From Streptomyces sp. Tu6071 (GTDB lineage: Bacteria; Actinomycetota; Actinomycetes; Streptomycetales; Streptomycetaceae), in NCBI RefSeq assembly GCF_000213055.1, contig NZ_CM001165.1, forward strand, positions 1,302,001 to 1,366,000: a stretch of 64,000 nucleotides of DNA, in the 5' to 3' direction. Below the pieces are notes generated by a model. That model was not told where the DNA came from, did not search any database, and saw only the letters and a program-made list of their open reading frames with translations. The position numbers and the translations under genes are program-made. Within the stretch, counting starts at the first letter, position 1; each line of letters begins with the position of its first letter. Of this stretch, positions 8,032 to 15,805 are shown piece by piece.

Positions 8032-8691
8032 ATGGCCTCCGTCGCCGTCACCTGCCCGGTCTGCCGCCGCGTCGGCAGCCACCTCCCGCCCGAGCTGCCC
8101 TGCGCCTGCGGGGTGCCGGTGGTCCTGCCGCTCGTGGACGGCGGCATGGGCGAGCCGGTGGAGCGGCGCGACTGGGCCGAGGAGTGGCTCGCGGTGCGGT
8201 GCGTGGCCTGCGCGCGGACGACCCGGTGGCCACGGCCCGAGTACGGCTGCCCGTGCGGGACGCTGCTCCGGCTCGCGGTCGACGGGGGCGGCGCCCCCGG
8301 GACCGTACCGCTCGCGCGGCAGCCGGGCACGCTCGTGCCGATCCGCTCGGCGCGGGACGCCGTGACGGCGGCGGCGCTGCACCTCGGGCGGCTCGGCCAC
8401 GGCGAGATACACCGGGCCGCGCAACCGGCCCCGGCGGGCGTCGCGCTCGCCGCGCGCGGGCTGCTCGCCCACGTCGAGCCGAGCCGTCGGCGCCTGACGG
8501 TGCGGGACGTGGAGTGCCTGTGGCTCGCGGCGCTCGCCGCCGGTGCCGACCCGGTGGGTTTCACCCGGGGCGGCCCCGAGCCCGAGGCGGCCGAGAGCGC
8601 GGCCCGGCTCGGGGTGCCGCTCTTCGCGCTGGAGGCGACGGGCCTCGTCCGGCCGCTGAACGAGGCGGCGGAGCGGCTGGGGCACGCGTAG
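8032..8691 (+). CDS. Zinc-ribbon-containing hypothetical protein
   Basis: 219 aa, function not recognised. The N-terminal 90 residues carry repeated cysteine pairs (CPVCRR, CACG, CVAC, CPCG), consistent with one or two zinc ribbons. The C-terminal half (VEPSRRRLTVRDVECLWLAA, GADPVGFTRGG, ARLGVPLFALE) faintly resembles the last strands and helix of Mrr-like restriction-endonuclease folds, but I cannot see the catalytic D-(D/E)xK residues. Treat that as a weak analogy. It is divergent from the thiamine-binding gene and convergent with the acyl-CoA ligase operon. Confidence 0.65.
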   Translation: MASVAVTCPVCRRVGSHLPPELPCACGVPVVLPLVDGGMGEPVERRDWAEEWLAVRCVACARTTRWPRPEYGCPCGTLLRLAVDGGGAPGTVPLARQPGTLVPIRSARDAVTAAALHLGRLGHGEIHRAAQPAPAGVALAARGLLAHVEPSRRRLTVRDVECLWLAALAAGADPVGFTRGGPEPEAAESAARLGVPLFALEATGLVRPLNEAAERLGHA

Positions 8692-8746
8692 GCGGTACGG
8701 CGCCTCCGTGCGCGACGGCTTCACGCGGGGCGCCGTACCGCGCCGC

Positions 8747-10381
8747 TCAGGCGTCCCCGTCCCCGTACGTCTCGCGCAGTTCGATCTTCCGTACCTTCCC
8801 CGAGACCGTCATCGGGAAGGTGCCGAGGACTTCGACGCGGCTGGGGATCTTGTAGGAGGCGAGGCGGTCGCGGCAGAAGGCGCGGATCTCGTCGAGCGTG
8901 GGCGCGTCGGCGGGGTCGCGCGGGATGACGCAGGCGAGGACGGACTCGCCGTAGCGCGCGTCGGGGACGCCGACGACCTGCACGTCGGAGATCTTCGGGT
9001 GGGTGTAGAGGAACTCCTCGATCTCGCGCGGGTAGATGTTCTCGCCGCCCCGGATGATCATGTCCTTGATGCGGCCCGCGATCTCGACGTAGCCGTCCTC
9101 GCGCATGAGGGCGAGGTCCCCGGTGTGCATCCAGCGCCCGGGGTCGACGACCTCGGCGGTGCGCTCGGGGTCCTCCCAGTAGCCGAGCATGACGGAGTAG
9201 CCGCGCGTGCACAGTTCGCCCTGCGTGCCGCGCGGCACGGTGACGCCGCTGACGGGGTCGACGACCTTGACCTCCAGGTGCGGCAGGACGCGGCCCACGG
9301 TGCCGGTGCGGTGTTCGAGGTCGTCGTCGGCGCGGGTCTGGCAGGAGACGGGCGAGGTCTCGGTCATGCCGTAGCAGATGGAGACCTCGGCCATGTGCAT
9401 CTCGGCGACGACGCGTTTCATGACCTCGACGGGGCAGGGCGAACCCGCCATGATCCCCGTGCGCAGCGAGGTGAGGTCGAAGGAGCCGAAGTCGGGGAGG
9501 TTCAGCTCCGCGATGAACATCGTCGGCACCCCGTACAACGCGGTGCAGCGCTCCTTCTCGACGGCTTCGAGCGTCGCGCGCGCCTCGAAGGACGGCGCGG
9601 GGATGACGATGCAGGCGCCGTGCGAGGTGGCGCCGAGGTTGCCCATGACCATGCCGAAGCAGTGGAAGAAGGGAACGGGCAGGCACACGCGGTCACGTGG
9701 CGTGTAGCCGATCGTCTCGCCCACCCAGAAGCCGTTGTTGAGGAGGTTGTGGTGGGAGAGGGTGGCGCCCTTGGGGAAGCCCGTGGTGCCGGAGGTGTAC
9801 TGGAGGTTGACGGGGTCGTCGCAGGACAACTCCGCCTCGCGCGCGTGCAGTCGTGCGAGCGGGATGTCCGCGCCCGCGTCGACGAGGGCGTCCCAGCTCG
9901 GGTCGCCGATGTAGACGGTCTCGCGCAGTTCGGGGCACTCGGGGCGCACCTCGTCGACGAAGGCGCGGTAGTCGGTGTCGCGGTGGCGCAGCGAGGCGAC
10001 GAGGAGCTGGGTGCCGGACTGCCGCAGCACGTAGCCGAGTTCGTGGGCGCGGTAGGCGGGGTTGATGTTGACGAGGACGGCGCCGACGCGGGCGGTCGCG
10101 TACTGGAGCATGACCCACTCGGCGCTGTTGACGGCCCAGATGCCGACCCGGTCGCCCTTGAGGACGCCGCGCGCGAGGAGGCCGCGCGCGAGGCGTTCGA
10201 CGGCCTCGCCGAAGGTGGAGTACGTCCAGCGACGGCCGCTCGGGACGTCGACGAGGGCTTCGCGGCCGGGGTGGGCGGCGATGATCCGCGCGAGGTTCTC
10301 GCCGATCGTCTCGCCGATGAGGGGCGTCGTCGAGGTGCCGTGCGCGTACGAGGGCGCGGTCAGGGGGCCTGTGGTGGTCAT
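8747..10381 (-). CDS. AMP-dependent acyl-CoA synthetase (FadD/AcsA-like)
   Basis: 544-aa acid-CoA ligase of the ANL superfamily that activates a carboxylic acid to acyl-AMP and then acyl-CoA. Visible motifs: P-loop YTSGTTGFPKG, YGMTETSP, the hinge GRIKDMIIRGGENIYPREIE and the C-terminal lysine in MTVSGKVRK. The hinge and length fit the short/medium-chain FadD-like group. The ATG at 10381 overlaps the upstream gene's stop (ATGA), so it is coupled to the second ligase. Substrate unknown. Confidence 0.88.
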   Translation of the reverse strand: MTTTGPLTAPSYAHGTSTTPLIGETIGENLARIIAAHPGREALVDVPSGRRWTYSTFGEAVERLARGLLARGVLKGDRVGIWAVNSAEWVMLQYATARVGAVLVNINPAYRAHELGYVLRQSGTQLLVASLRHRDTDYRAFVDEVRPECPELRETVYIGDPSWDALVDAGADIPLARLHAREAELSCDDPVNLQYTSGTTGFPKGATLSHHNLLNNGFWVGETIGYTPRDRVCLPVPFFHCFGMVMGNLGATSHGACIVIPAPSFEARATLEAVEKERCTALYGVPTMFIAELNLPDFGSFDLTSLRTGIMAGSPCPVEVMKRVVAEMHMAEVSICYGMTETSPVSCQTRADDDLEHRTGTVGRVLPHLEVKVVDPVSGVTVPRGTQGELCTRGYSVMLGYWEDPERTAEVVDPGRWMHTGDLALMREDGYVEIAGRIKDMIIRGGENIYPREIEEFLYTHPKISDVQVVGVPDARYGESVLACVIPRDPADAPTLDEIRAFCRDRLASYKIPSRVEVLGTFPMTVSGKVRKIELRETYGDGDA

Positions 10382-12102
10382 CGGTGGTCCTCCTCGCGGT
10401 ACTCGGCCTCGGAGCCGCTCGCGGTCGCCTCGCGGAGTTCGACGCGGCGGATCTTGCCGGAGATGGTCTTGGGCAGCGGGCCGAACTCCAGTCTGCGCAG
10501 GCGTTTGTACGGGGCGAGGACGGCGCGCGAGTGGGCGAAGAGGAGCTTCGCGGTCGCGGCGTCCGGGGCGTACCCCTCGGCGAGGACGATGTACGCCTTG
10601 GGGACGTTGAGCCGTACGGGATCGGGCGCGGGCACGACGGCCGCCTCGGCGACGGCGGGGTGTTCGAGCAGCGCGCTCTCCAGCTCGAAGGGGCTGATCT
10701 TGTAGTCGCTCGCCTTGAAGACGTCGTCGGCGCGGCCCACGTAGGTGAGGTAGCCGTCCTCGTCCCTGGCGCCGATGTCGCCCGTCCGGTAGTACCCGCC
10801 GGCCGTCGCCGCGGAGGTGCGTTCCTGGTCGCCGTGGTAGCCGCGCATGAGGCCGACGGGGCGGGCCGAGAGGTCGAGGCTGATCTCGCCCTCGGTGGCG
10901 CCCGGTGCGCCGGTCACGGGGTCGAGGAGTTCGATCGTGAAGCCGGGGCTGGGGCGGCCCATGGAGCCGGGCTTGAGGGGCTGGCCCGGGGAGTTGGCGA
11001 CGGCGACGGAGGTCTCGGTCTGGCCGAAGCCGTCGCGGATCGTGACGCCCCAGGAGCGGCGCACGTGCTCGATGACCTCGGGGTTGAGGGGTTCCCCGGC
11101 GGCGACGACGGAGCGCGGCGGGGTCTTGAGGCCGCTCAGGTCGGCCTGGATGAGCATGCGCCACACGGTGGGCGGGGCGCAGAAGCTCGTGACGCCCGCG
11201 CGGTCCATCTCGGCCATGAGGCGGCCCGCGTCGAAGCGCGTGTAGTTGAAGATGAAGACGGTCGCCTCGGCGTTCCACGGTGCGAAGAAGTTCGACCAGG
11301 CGTGCTTCGCCCAGCCGGGCGACGAGATGTTGAGGTGGACGTCCCCCGGGCGCAGCCCGATCCAGTACATCGTCGAGAGGTGGCCCACCGGGTAGGAGAG
11401 GTGGGTGTGCTCGACGAGTTTGGGGCGGGCGGTGGTACCGGAGGTGAAGTAGAGCATGAGGGTCTCGTCGGAGCGGGTGGGGCCCTCGGGGACGAACGCG
11501 GCGCTCGCGGCGGCGGCCTCGGCGTAGTCGTGCCAGCCGGGGACGGGCGCGCCGACGGCGACGCGGGTCCAGTCGCCGGGGACCTGCGCGAACTTCTCCA
11601 GGTCGGTGGAGCGGGCGACGACGTGGCGCACCTCGCCGCGCTCGACGCGGTCGCGCAGGTCGAGGGGGCCGAGGAGCGTGGTCGCCGGGATGACGACGGC
11701 GCGCAGCTTCATCGCGGCGAGCATGAGTTCCCACAACTCGGCCTGGTTGCCGAGCATGAGGAGGACGCGGTCGCCCGGGGCGACGCCGAGGCCGCGCAGC
11801 CAGTTCGCGGCGCGCGCGGAGCGCAGGGACAGTTCGGCGAAGGACAGTTCCAGGCGCGAGCCGTCCTCCTCGACGATGTGGAGCGCGGTGCGCTCGTTGC
11901 CCTCGGCGATCCGGTCGAACCAGTCGAGCGCCCAGTTGAACAGCTCGGGGCGGGGCCACGCGAAGCCGGCGTGGGCCGCCGCGTAGTCCTCGCCGTGGCG
12001 GAGGAGGAAGTCGCGGGCGGCGCGGAAGGCGGCGGTCGCGGCGGGTTCGCCGTCTCCGGGGGCCGGTTCACCGGGCGGGGCGGCGGGGGGCGTTGCCGAC
12101 AT
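10378..12102 (-). CDS. AMP-dependent synthetase, medium-chain/benzoate-CoA ligase-like
   Basis: 574-aa ANL-superfamily ligase, first gene of a two-gene operon. Motifs: YFTSGTTARPK (P-loop), DGFGQTETSV, YYRTGDIGARDEDGYLTYVG, ADDVFKASDYKISPFELE and the C-terminal KTISGKIRRVELR. The hinge (ASDYKISPFE) is typical of ACSM/benzoate-CoA ligases rather than FadD. I chose ATG 12102 because it has GGAGGA six bases upstream; an alternative GTG eight codons earlier lacks an SD. It is divergent from a GAF-LuxR regulator. Confidence 0.87.
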   Translation of the reverse strand: MSATPPAAPPGEPAPGDGEPAATAAFRAARDFLLRHGEDYAAAHAGFAWPRPELFNWALDWFDRIAEGNERTALHIVEEDGSRLELSFAELSLRSARAANWLRGLGVAPGDRVLLMLGNQAELWELMLAAMKLRAVVIPATTLLGPLDLRDRVERGEVRHVVARSTDLEKFAQVPGDWTRVAVGAPVPGWHDYAEAAAASAAFVPEGPTRSDETLMLYFTSGTTARPKLVEHTHLSYPVGHLSTMYWIGLRPGDVHLNISSPGWAKHAWSNFFAPWNAEATVFIFNYTRFDAGRLMAEMDRAGVTSFCAPPTVWRMLIQADLSGLKTPPRSVVAAGEPLNPEVIEHVRRSWGVTIRDGFGQTETSVAVANSPGQPLKPGSMGRPSPGFTIELLDPVTGAPGATEGEISLDLSARPVGLMRGYHGDQERTSAATAGGYYRTGDIGARDEDGYLTYVGRADDVFKASDYKISPFELESALLEHPAVAEAAVVPAPDPVRLNVPKAYIVLAEGYAPDAATAKLLFAHSRAVLAPYKRLRRLEFGPLPKTISGKIRRVELREATASGSEAEYREEDHR

Positions 12103-12137
12103 GTGTCCTCCAGGTTGCGAAACCACTCGTACTCATC

Positions 12138-12162
12138 GTGAGATGCGTGACACAGGTCTCAC
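12138..12162. promoter_or_regulatory. Inverted repeat between the acyl-CoA ligase operon and the LuxR regulator
   Basis: GTGAGA-N13-TCTCAC, centred in the 127-bp divergent intergenic region. It contains TGAGATGCGTGACACAGGTC, which closely matches a sequence before the TPR gene (22015-22034). A candidate operator for the adjacent LuxR protein or a global regulator. Confidence 0.4.
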
Positions 12163-12229
12163 TACCCCCGTTCGGGGGTGGGGGGCGCGGATGGCACGCT
12201 GAGCGGCACCTGCGGGACGGAGGACGGTC

Positions 12230-13102
12230 ATGGCGGGGCACACGGGAGTACGCGGCGCGGGGCGGGACGCGGAGTGGGCGGCGGACGCGGCGGAGATCCG
12301 GGCGGCGCTCCTGCGGCTGCGGCGCGCCACCGGGCTGCCGGTCGCCTTCGGCGGGCCGCTCGTCGGCGCGGGGGCCACGCGGGTGCGGATCGGCGAGCTG
12401 AGCGGTACGGCGACGGCGGCGCTCGACGGCCTCGCGGTCTCGGCGGGCAACGGCCTGGGCGGCAAGGCGATCACGCTGACGCGCCCCTGCACGGTCACCG
12501 ACTACCGCGTGGCGCGTTCCATCAGCCACGAGTACGACACGCCGGTGGCGGCGGAGGGCCTGCGCTCGGTCCTCGCGGTGCCCGTCGTGGTGCGGCGGCG
12601 GGTACGGGCGGTGCTGTACGGGGCCCTGCGCGCGCCGCAGCCGCTCGGGGACCGCACGCTGCGCGCGGCGGTCGAGGCGGCGCGCGACGTGGAGCAGACG
12701 CTGGTGGTCAGGGACGAGGCGCGGGCCCTCGCGGCGGCGGGCGGCGAGGCGGCGCGCGCGGGGTCCTGGCAGGAGGTACGGGACACGGGCGCCCACCTGC
12801 GCGGCCTCGCCGACCGCCTCACGGACCCGGCGCTGCGGGCCGAACTCCTCGGCGTGTGCGCGCGCCTCGCGGCGGCGGACGCCGGGCCGCCCCGCGACAC
12901 GCAGGCGCCGCCGCTGACCCCGCGCGAGGTGGAGGTCCTGGTGATCGTCGCCGAGGGCGCGACCAACGCGGCGGTCGCGAGCAGGCTCGGGCTGCGCCCG
13001 GAGACGGTGAAGGCGTACCTGCGGGCGGCGATGCGGAAGCTGGGCGCGCGCACGCGCGGCGAGGCGGTCGCGGTGGCGCGGCGAGCGGGGGTCGTGGCGT
13101 GA
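12230..13102 (+). CDS. GAF-domain LuxR-type transcriptional regulator
   Basis: 290 aa. Residues about 35-165 form a GAF-like sensor domain (VSAGNGLGGKAITLTRP, LRSVLAVPVVVRRRVRAVLY). Residues about 230-285 are a LuxR HTH: LTPREVEVLVIVAEGATNAA and RLGLRPETVKAYLRAAMRK. The ATG at 12230 has GGAGG upstream. Genes of this build next to and divergent from acyl-CoA ligases suggest it senses a small organic acid or acyl derivative and regulates the ligase pair. That is inference from context. Confidence 0.85.
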   Translation: MAGHTGVRGAGRDAEWAADAAEIRAALLRLRRATGLPVAFGGPLVGAGATRVRIGELSGTATAALDGLAVSAGNGLGGKAITLTRPCTVTDYRVARSISHEYDTPVAAEGLRSVLAVPVVVRRRVRAVLYGALRAPQPLGDRTLRAAVEAARDVEQTLVVRDEARALAAAGGEAARAGSWQEVRDTGAHLRGLADRLTDPALRAELLGVCARLAAADAGPPRDTQAPPLTPREVEVLVIVAEGATNAAVASRLGLRPETVKAYLRAAMRKLGARTRGEAVAVARRAGVVA

Positions 13103-13255
13103 GGGGGACGCGGGCGGGGGCGCGGGTCTCCGGGGCGAGCGCGTCGGCAGGCGTCGTCGCGAACGCCCCGGCGGGCGGCGGCGGGCGGCCCGGACCGGGG
13201 CGGTTGTCAGACCCTCGTCCTACGGTGGTCCCCACCTGAACGGGAGGAGGCCGTC

Positions 13256-13816
13256 GTGGCCGGGGAGACGGTGGGGGTGGAGGGGACGGACGCGCGGAGC
13301 GGGGAGCGGGTGGACCCGGAGGTGTCCGTGCTGCGCGAGGCGCTGCGCGCGCAGCGGGCGCACGTGCTCGGGGCGCTGGAAGGGCTCGGTGAGGAGGAGT
13401 TGCGGCGCGGGGTGCTGCCCTCGGGGTGGTCGTGCCTCGGGCTGTTGCGGCACCTCGCGCTCGACGTGGAGCGGTTCTGGTTCCGGGGCGTGCTCGCCGC
13501 CGATCCGGAGGTCGTGGCCGCCGTGACGGGGACGACGGCGGGTGACGACGCGTGGCGGCCCGCGCCCGGGGACAGCGGGGAGAGCCTGCGGGCGCTGTAC
13601 CGGGCGGAGGCCGCGCGCGCGGACGCCGTGCTCGCGGGGCTCGGGGCCACGGAACCGCCCGCGTGGTGGCCGGGCGAGCTGTTCGGCTCGTACCGGCTGC
13701 ACACCGTCCGCGAAGTGCTCGTGCACGCCCTCACGGAGACCGCCTGCCACGCGGGGCACGCCGACGCCGTACGGGAGTTGCTCGACGGAAGGCAATGGCT
13801 CGTCCTGGACGGCTGA
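13256..13816 (+). CDS. DinB-family (DUF664) protein
   Basis: 186 aa, four-helix DinB/YfiT fold of the DUF664 type. Conserved histidines that would bind a divalent metal are visible in LLRHLALDVERFWF, VLVHALTETACHAGHAD. In actinobacteria this superfamily includes mycothiol-dependent transferases. The GTG start at 13256 follows GGGAGGAGG. It lies 47 bp before the next gene, probably in one transcript. Confidence 0.75.
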   Translation: MAGETVGVEGTDARSGERVDPEVSVLREALRAQRAHVLGALEGLGEEELRRGVLPSGWSCLGLLRHLALDVERFWFRGVLAADPEVVAAVTGTTAGDDAWRPAPGDSGESLRALYRAEAARADAVLAGLGATEPPAWWPGELFGSYRLHTVREVLVHALTETACHAGHADAVRELLDGRQWLVLDG

Positions 13817-13863
13817 GCCCCGCTACTGTCGTCTCCCGGACCGCGCGAGCAGGAGAGACATCC

Positions 13864-14514
13864 ATGGCCGAGATCCACCGCACGACCCTGACCCCGAGCA
13901 AGCTCGAACTGCTCGCCGTGTGGCTGCCGAAGCAGCCCTGGTACCAGGGCGGGGGCGGTCCCGCCGAGCTGGAGAAGGCCGGGGGCTTCCGGCTCGACGA
14001 CCCGGCGGGCGAGGTCGGGATCGAGTTCATGGCGGTCACCGACCGGGCGGGCGCCGAGGTCGTCACGTACCACGTGCCGCTGACCTACCGGGGCGCGCCG
14101 GTCGACGGGCTCGAAGCGGCGCTCGTCGGGACGAGCGAGCACGGCGTGCTCGGCAAGCGCTGGGTGTACGACGGAGCGCACGACGCGGTGCTGTGCGCCC
14201 AGTTGCTCGCGCTCGCGCGGGGGACGGCCGAGGCGCAGGCGCAGAGCCTGAGCGACACGCCGGACCCGAGCGTGCACGGCCGCTGGGACGGTCCGCTGCC
14301 CGAGGGCGAGGCGCGTCCGAGCGGGGTCGTGTCGGGGCCCGAGGGCACGTCGACGACGCTGTGCGAGGGGCGGCTGCTGCTCCGTACGCACCGGGTGCTG
14401 CGGGCGGCCGACGCGGAGTTCCCGCCGGGGCTCGTCGGGTACGTGAGCGGCCTCGCGCCCGCCGACCTCTCGGCGCGGTCCCTGTACGCCTCCTTCCACC
14501 TGCCGACCTCCTGA
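13864..14514 (+). CDS. Maltokinase N-terminal cap-like domain protein
   Basis: 216 aa. It resembles the N-terminal cap module of mycobacterial/actinobacterial maltokinases standing alone without the kinase lobe: LELLAVWLPKQPWYQG at the N-terminus, VTYHVPLTYRGAPV and HGVLGKRWVYDGAHDAV in the middle. Such stand-alone proteins are common in Streptomyces and have no assigned role. The ATG at 13864 has GGAGAGA upstream. It is convergent with xdhC. Confidence 0.7.
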   Translation: MAEIHRTTLTPSKLELLAVWLPKQPWYQGGGGPAELEKAGGFRLDDPAGEVGIEFMAVTDRAGAEVVTYHVPLTYRGAPVDGLEAALVGTSEHGVLGKRWVYDGAHDAVLCAQLLALARGTAEAQAQSLSDTPDPSVHGRWDGPLPEGEARPSGVVSGPEGTSTTLCEGRLLLRTHRVLRAADAEFPPGLVGYVSGLAPADLSARSLYASFHLPTS

Positions 14515-14653
14515 CGCACGGGCACGCGCACACGCTCCTCGCGAGCACGCCGGAAGCGCCCGGAGCCCGCTCGTCCACAGCTTCCGCCACTGCTTCGGGC
14601 CGGGCGCCGAGCCGGGCGCGTCGTACCGCGCCGAGACGCCGCGCGCCCGGCCC

Positions 14654-15787
14654 TCACACCCCTGACCCCGCCCGGTCCCGCCGGTGGATCGGCGCGGGTG
14701 AGCCGGTGAGCGGGGCGCCCGTGGCGCCGTGGCGGTGGGCGACGATCTCGGCGGCGATGGACAGGGCCGTCTCCTCGGGGGTGCGGGCGCCCAGGTCGAG
14801 GCCGATCGGGGAGCGCAGCCGGGCGAGTTCGGCCTCCGTGAGCCCCTCGGCGCGCAACCGGCGCAGGCGGTCCTCGTGGGTGCGGCGCGAACCCATCGCG
14901 CCGACGTAGGCGACGGGCAGCCGCAGGGCGCGGGCGAGGAGGGGGACGTCGAACTTGGCGTCGTGCGTGAGGACGCACAGGACGGTGCGCGCGTCGGTGG
15001 GGGTCCGGTCGAGGTACGTGTGGGGCCAGGCGACGACGAGTTCGTCCGCGTCGGGGAAGCGGGCCCGGGTCGCGAAGACGGGGCGCGCGTCGCACACGGT
15101 GACGTGGTAGCCGAGGAAGGACCCGGCGCGGGCGAGCGCCGCCGCGTAGTCGATGGCGCCGAAGACGATCATGCGGGGCGGCGGGACGCTCGACTCGACG
15201 AGGAGTGTGACGGGCCGCCCGCAGCGCGAGCCGTCCGCTCCGATCGTCACGGTGCCGGTGCGCCCGAGGGCGAGCAGCGCCGCGGCCTCGGCGGCGGCGG
15301 AGCGGTCGAGTTCCGGCGGGCCGCCGCAGCCGCCCCGTACCGTGCCGGAGCCGTCCACGACGAGGGGGCGGCCGAGGAGCGCGGGCGGCCCCTCGACGAC
15401 GCGGGCGAGTGCGCGCGGGGCGCCGTCGGCGACGGCGGCGAGGACGTCCCCGTACAGCCGTGCCGCCGCGCTCCCCGGCCGGACCGGGACGACGAGGACA
15501 TCGATGACCCCGCCGCAGGTCAGGCCGATGGCGAAGGCGTCCTCGTCGCTGTAGCCGAAGCGCTCGGCGAGCGGGCGGTCCTCGGCGAGCGCCGCGCGGC
15601 ACAGCTCGTACACCGCGCCCTCGACGCACCCGCCGGAGACCGAGCCGACCGCCTCCCCCGCCGCGTCGACGGCGAGCGCCGCGCCGGGCGGGCGGGGCGC
15701 GCTGCCGGTGACGGCGACGACGGTGGCGACGGCGAAGGCGCGGCCTTCGGCGGCCCACCGGCGCAGGGTGGGGGCGAGGTCGAGCAT
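14654..15787 (-). CDS. xdhC: XdhC/CoxI-type molybdoenzyme maturation protein
   Basis: 377 aa. XdhC proteins bind and sulfurate molybdenum cofactor and insert it into xanthine dehydrogenase. The N-terminal XdhC/CoxI domain shows GSVSGGCVEGAVYE and IGLTCGGVIDV. The C-terminal Rossmann domain shows VFGAIDYAAALARAG, YVGAMGSRRTHEDRL and the closing SPIGLDLGARTPEETALSIA. It is the last gene of the xdh operon, 18 bp after the molybdopterin subunit, which fits its chaperone role. Confidence 0.9.
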   Translation of the reverse strand: MLDLAPTLRRWAAEGRAFAVATVVAVTGSAPRPPGAALAVDAAGEAVGSVSGGCVEGAVYELCRAALAEDRPLAERFGYSDEDAFAIGLTCGGVIDVLVVPVRPGSAAARLYGDVLAAVADGAPRALARVVEGPPALLGRPLVVDGSGTVRGGCGGPPELDRSAAAEAAALLALGRTGTVTIGADGSRCGRPVTLLVESSVPPPRMIVFGAIDYAAALARAGSFLGYHVTVCDARPVFATRARFPDADELVVAWPHTYLDRTPTDARTVLCVLTHDAKFDVPLLARALRLPVAYVGAMGSRRTHEDRLRRLRAEGLTEAELARLRSPIGLDLGARTPEETALSIAAEIVAHRHGATGAPLTGSPAPIHRRDRAGSGV

Positions 15788-15805
15788 GGCGGTCTCCGAG
15801 AGGGG

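Noticed and set aside
8708..10705. A 665-codon plus-strand frame opposite the acyl-CoA ligase
   Set aside because: Antisense to a clear ANL ligase with all motifs; the translation is Gly/Asp/Val/Ala-rich without motifs.
10382..11959. An apparent upstream extension of the first acyl-CoA ligase
   Set aside because: It lies out of frame over the second ligase; the ATGA overlap at 10378-10381 gives the natural start.
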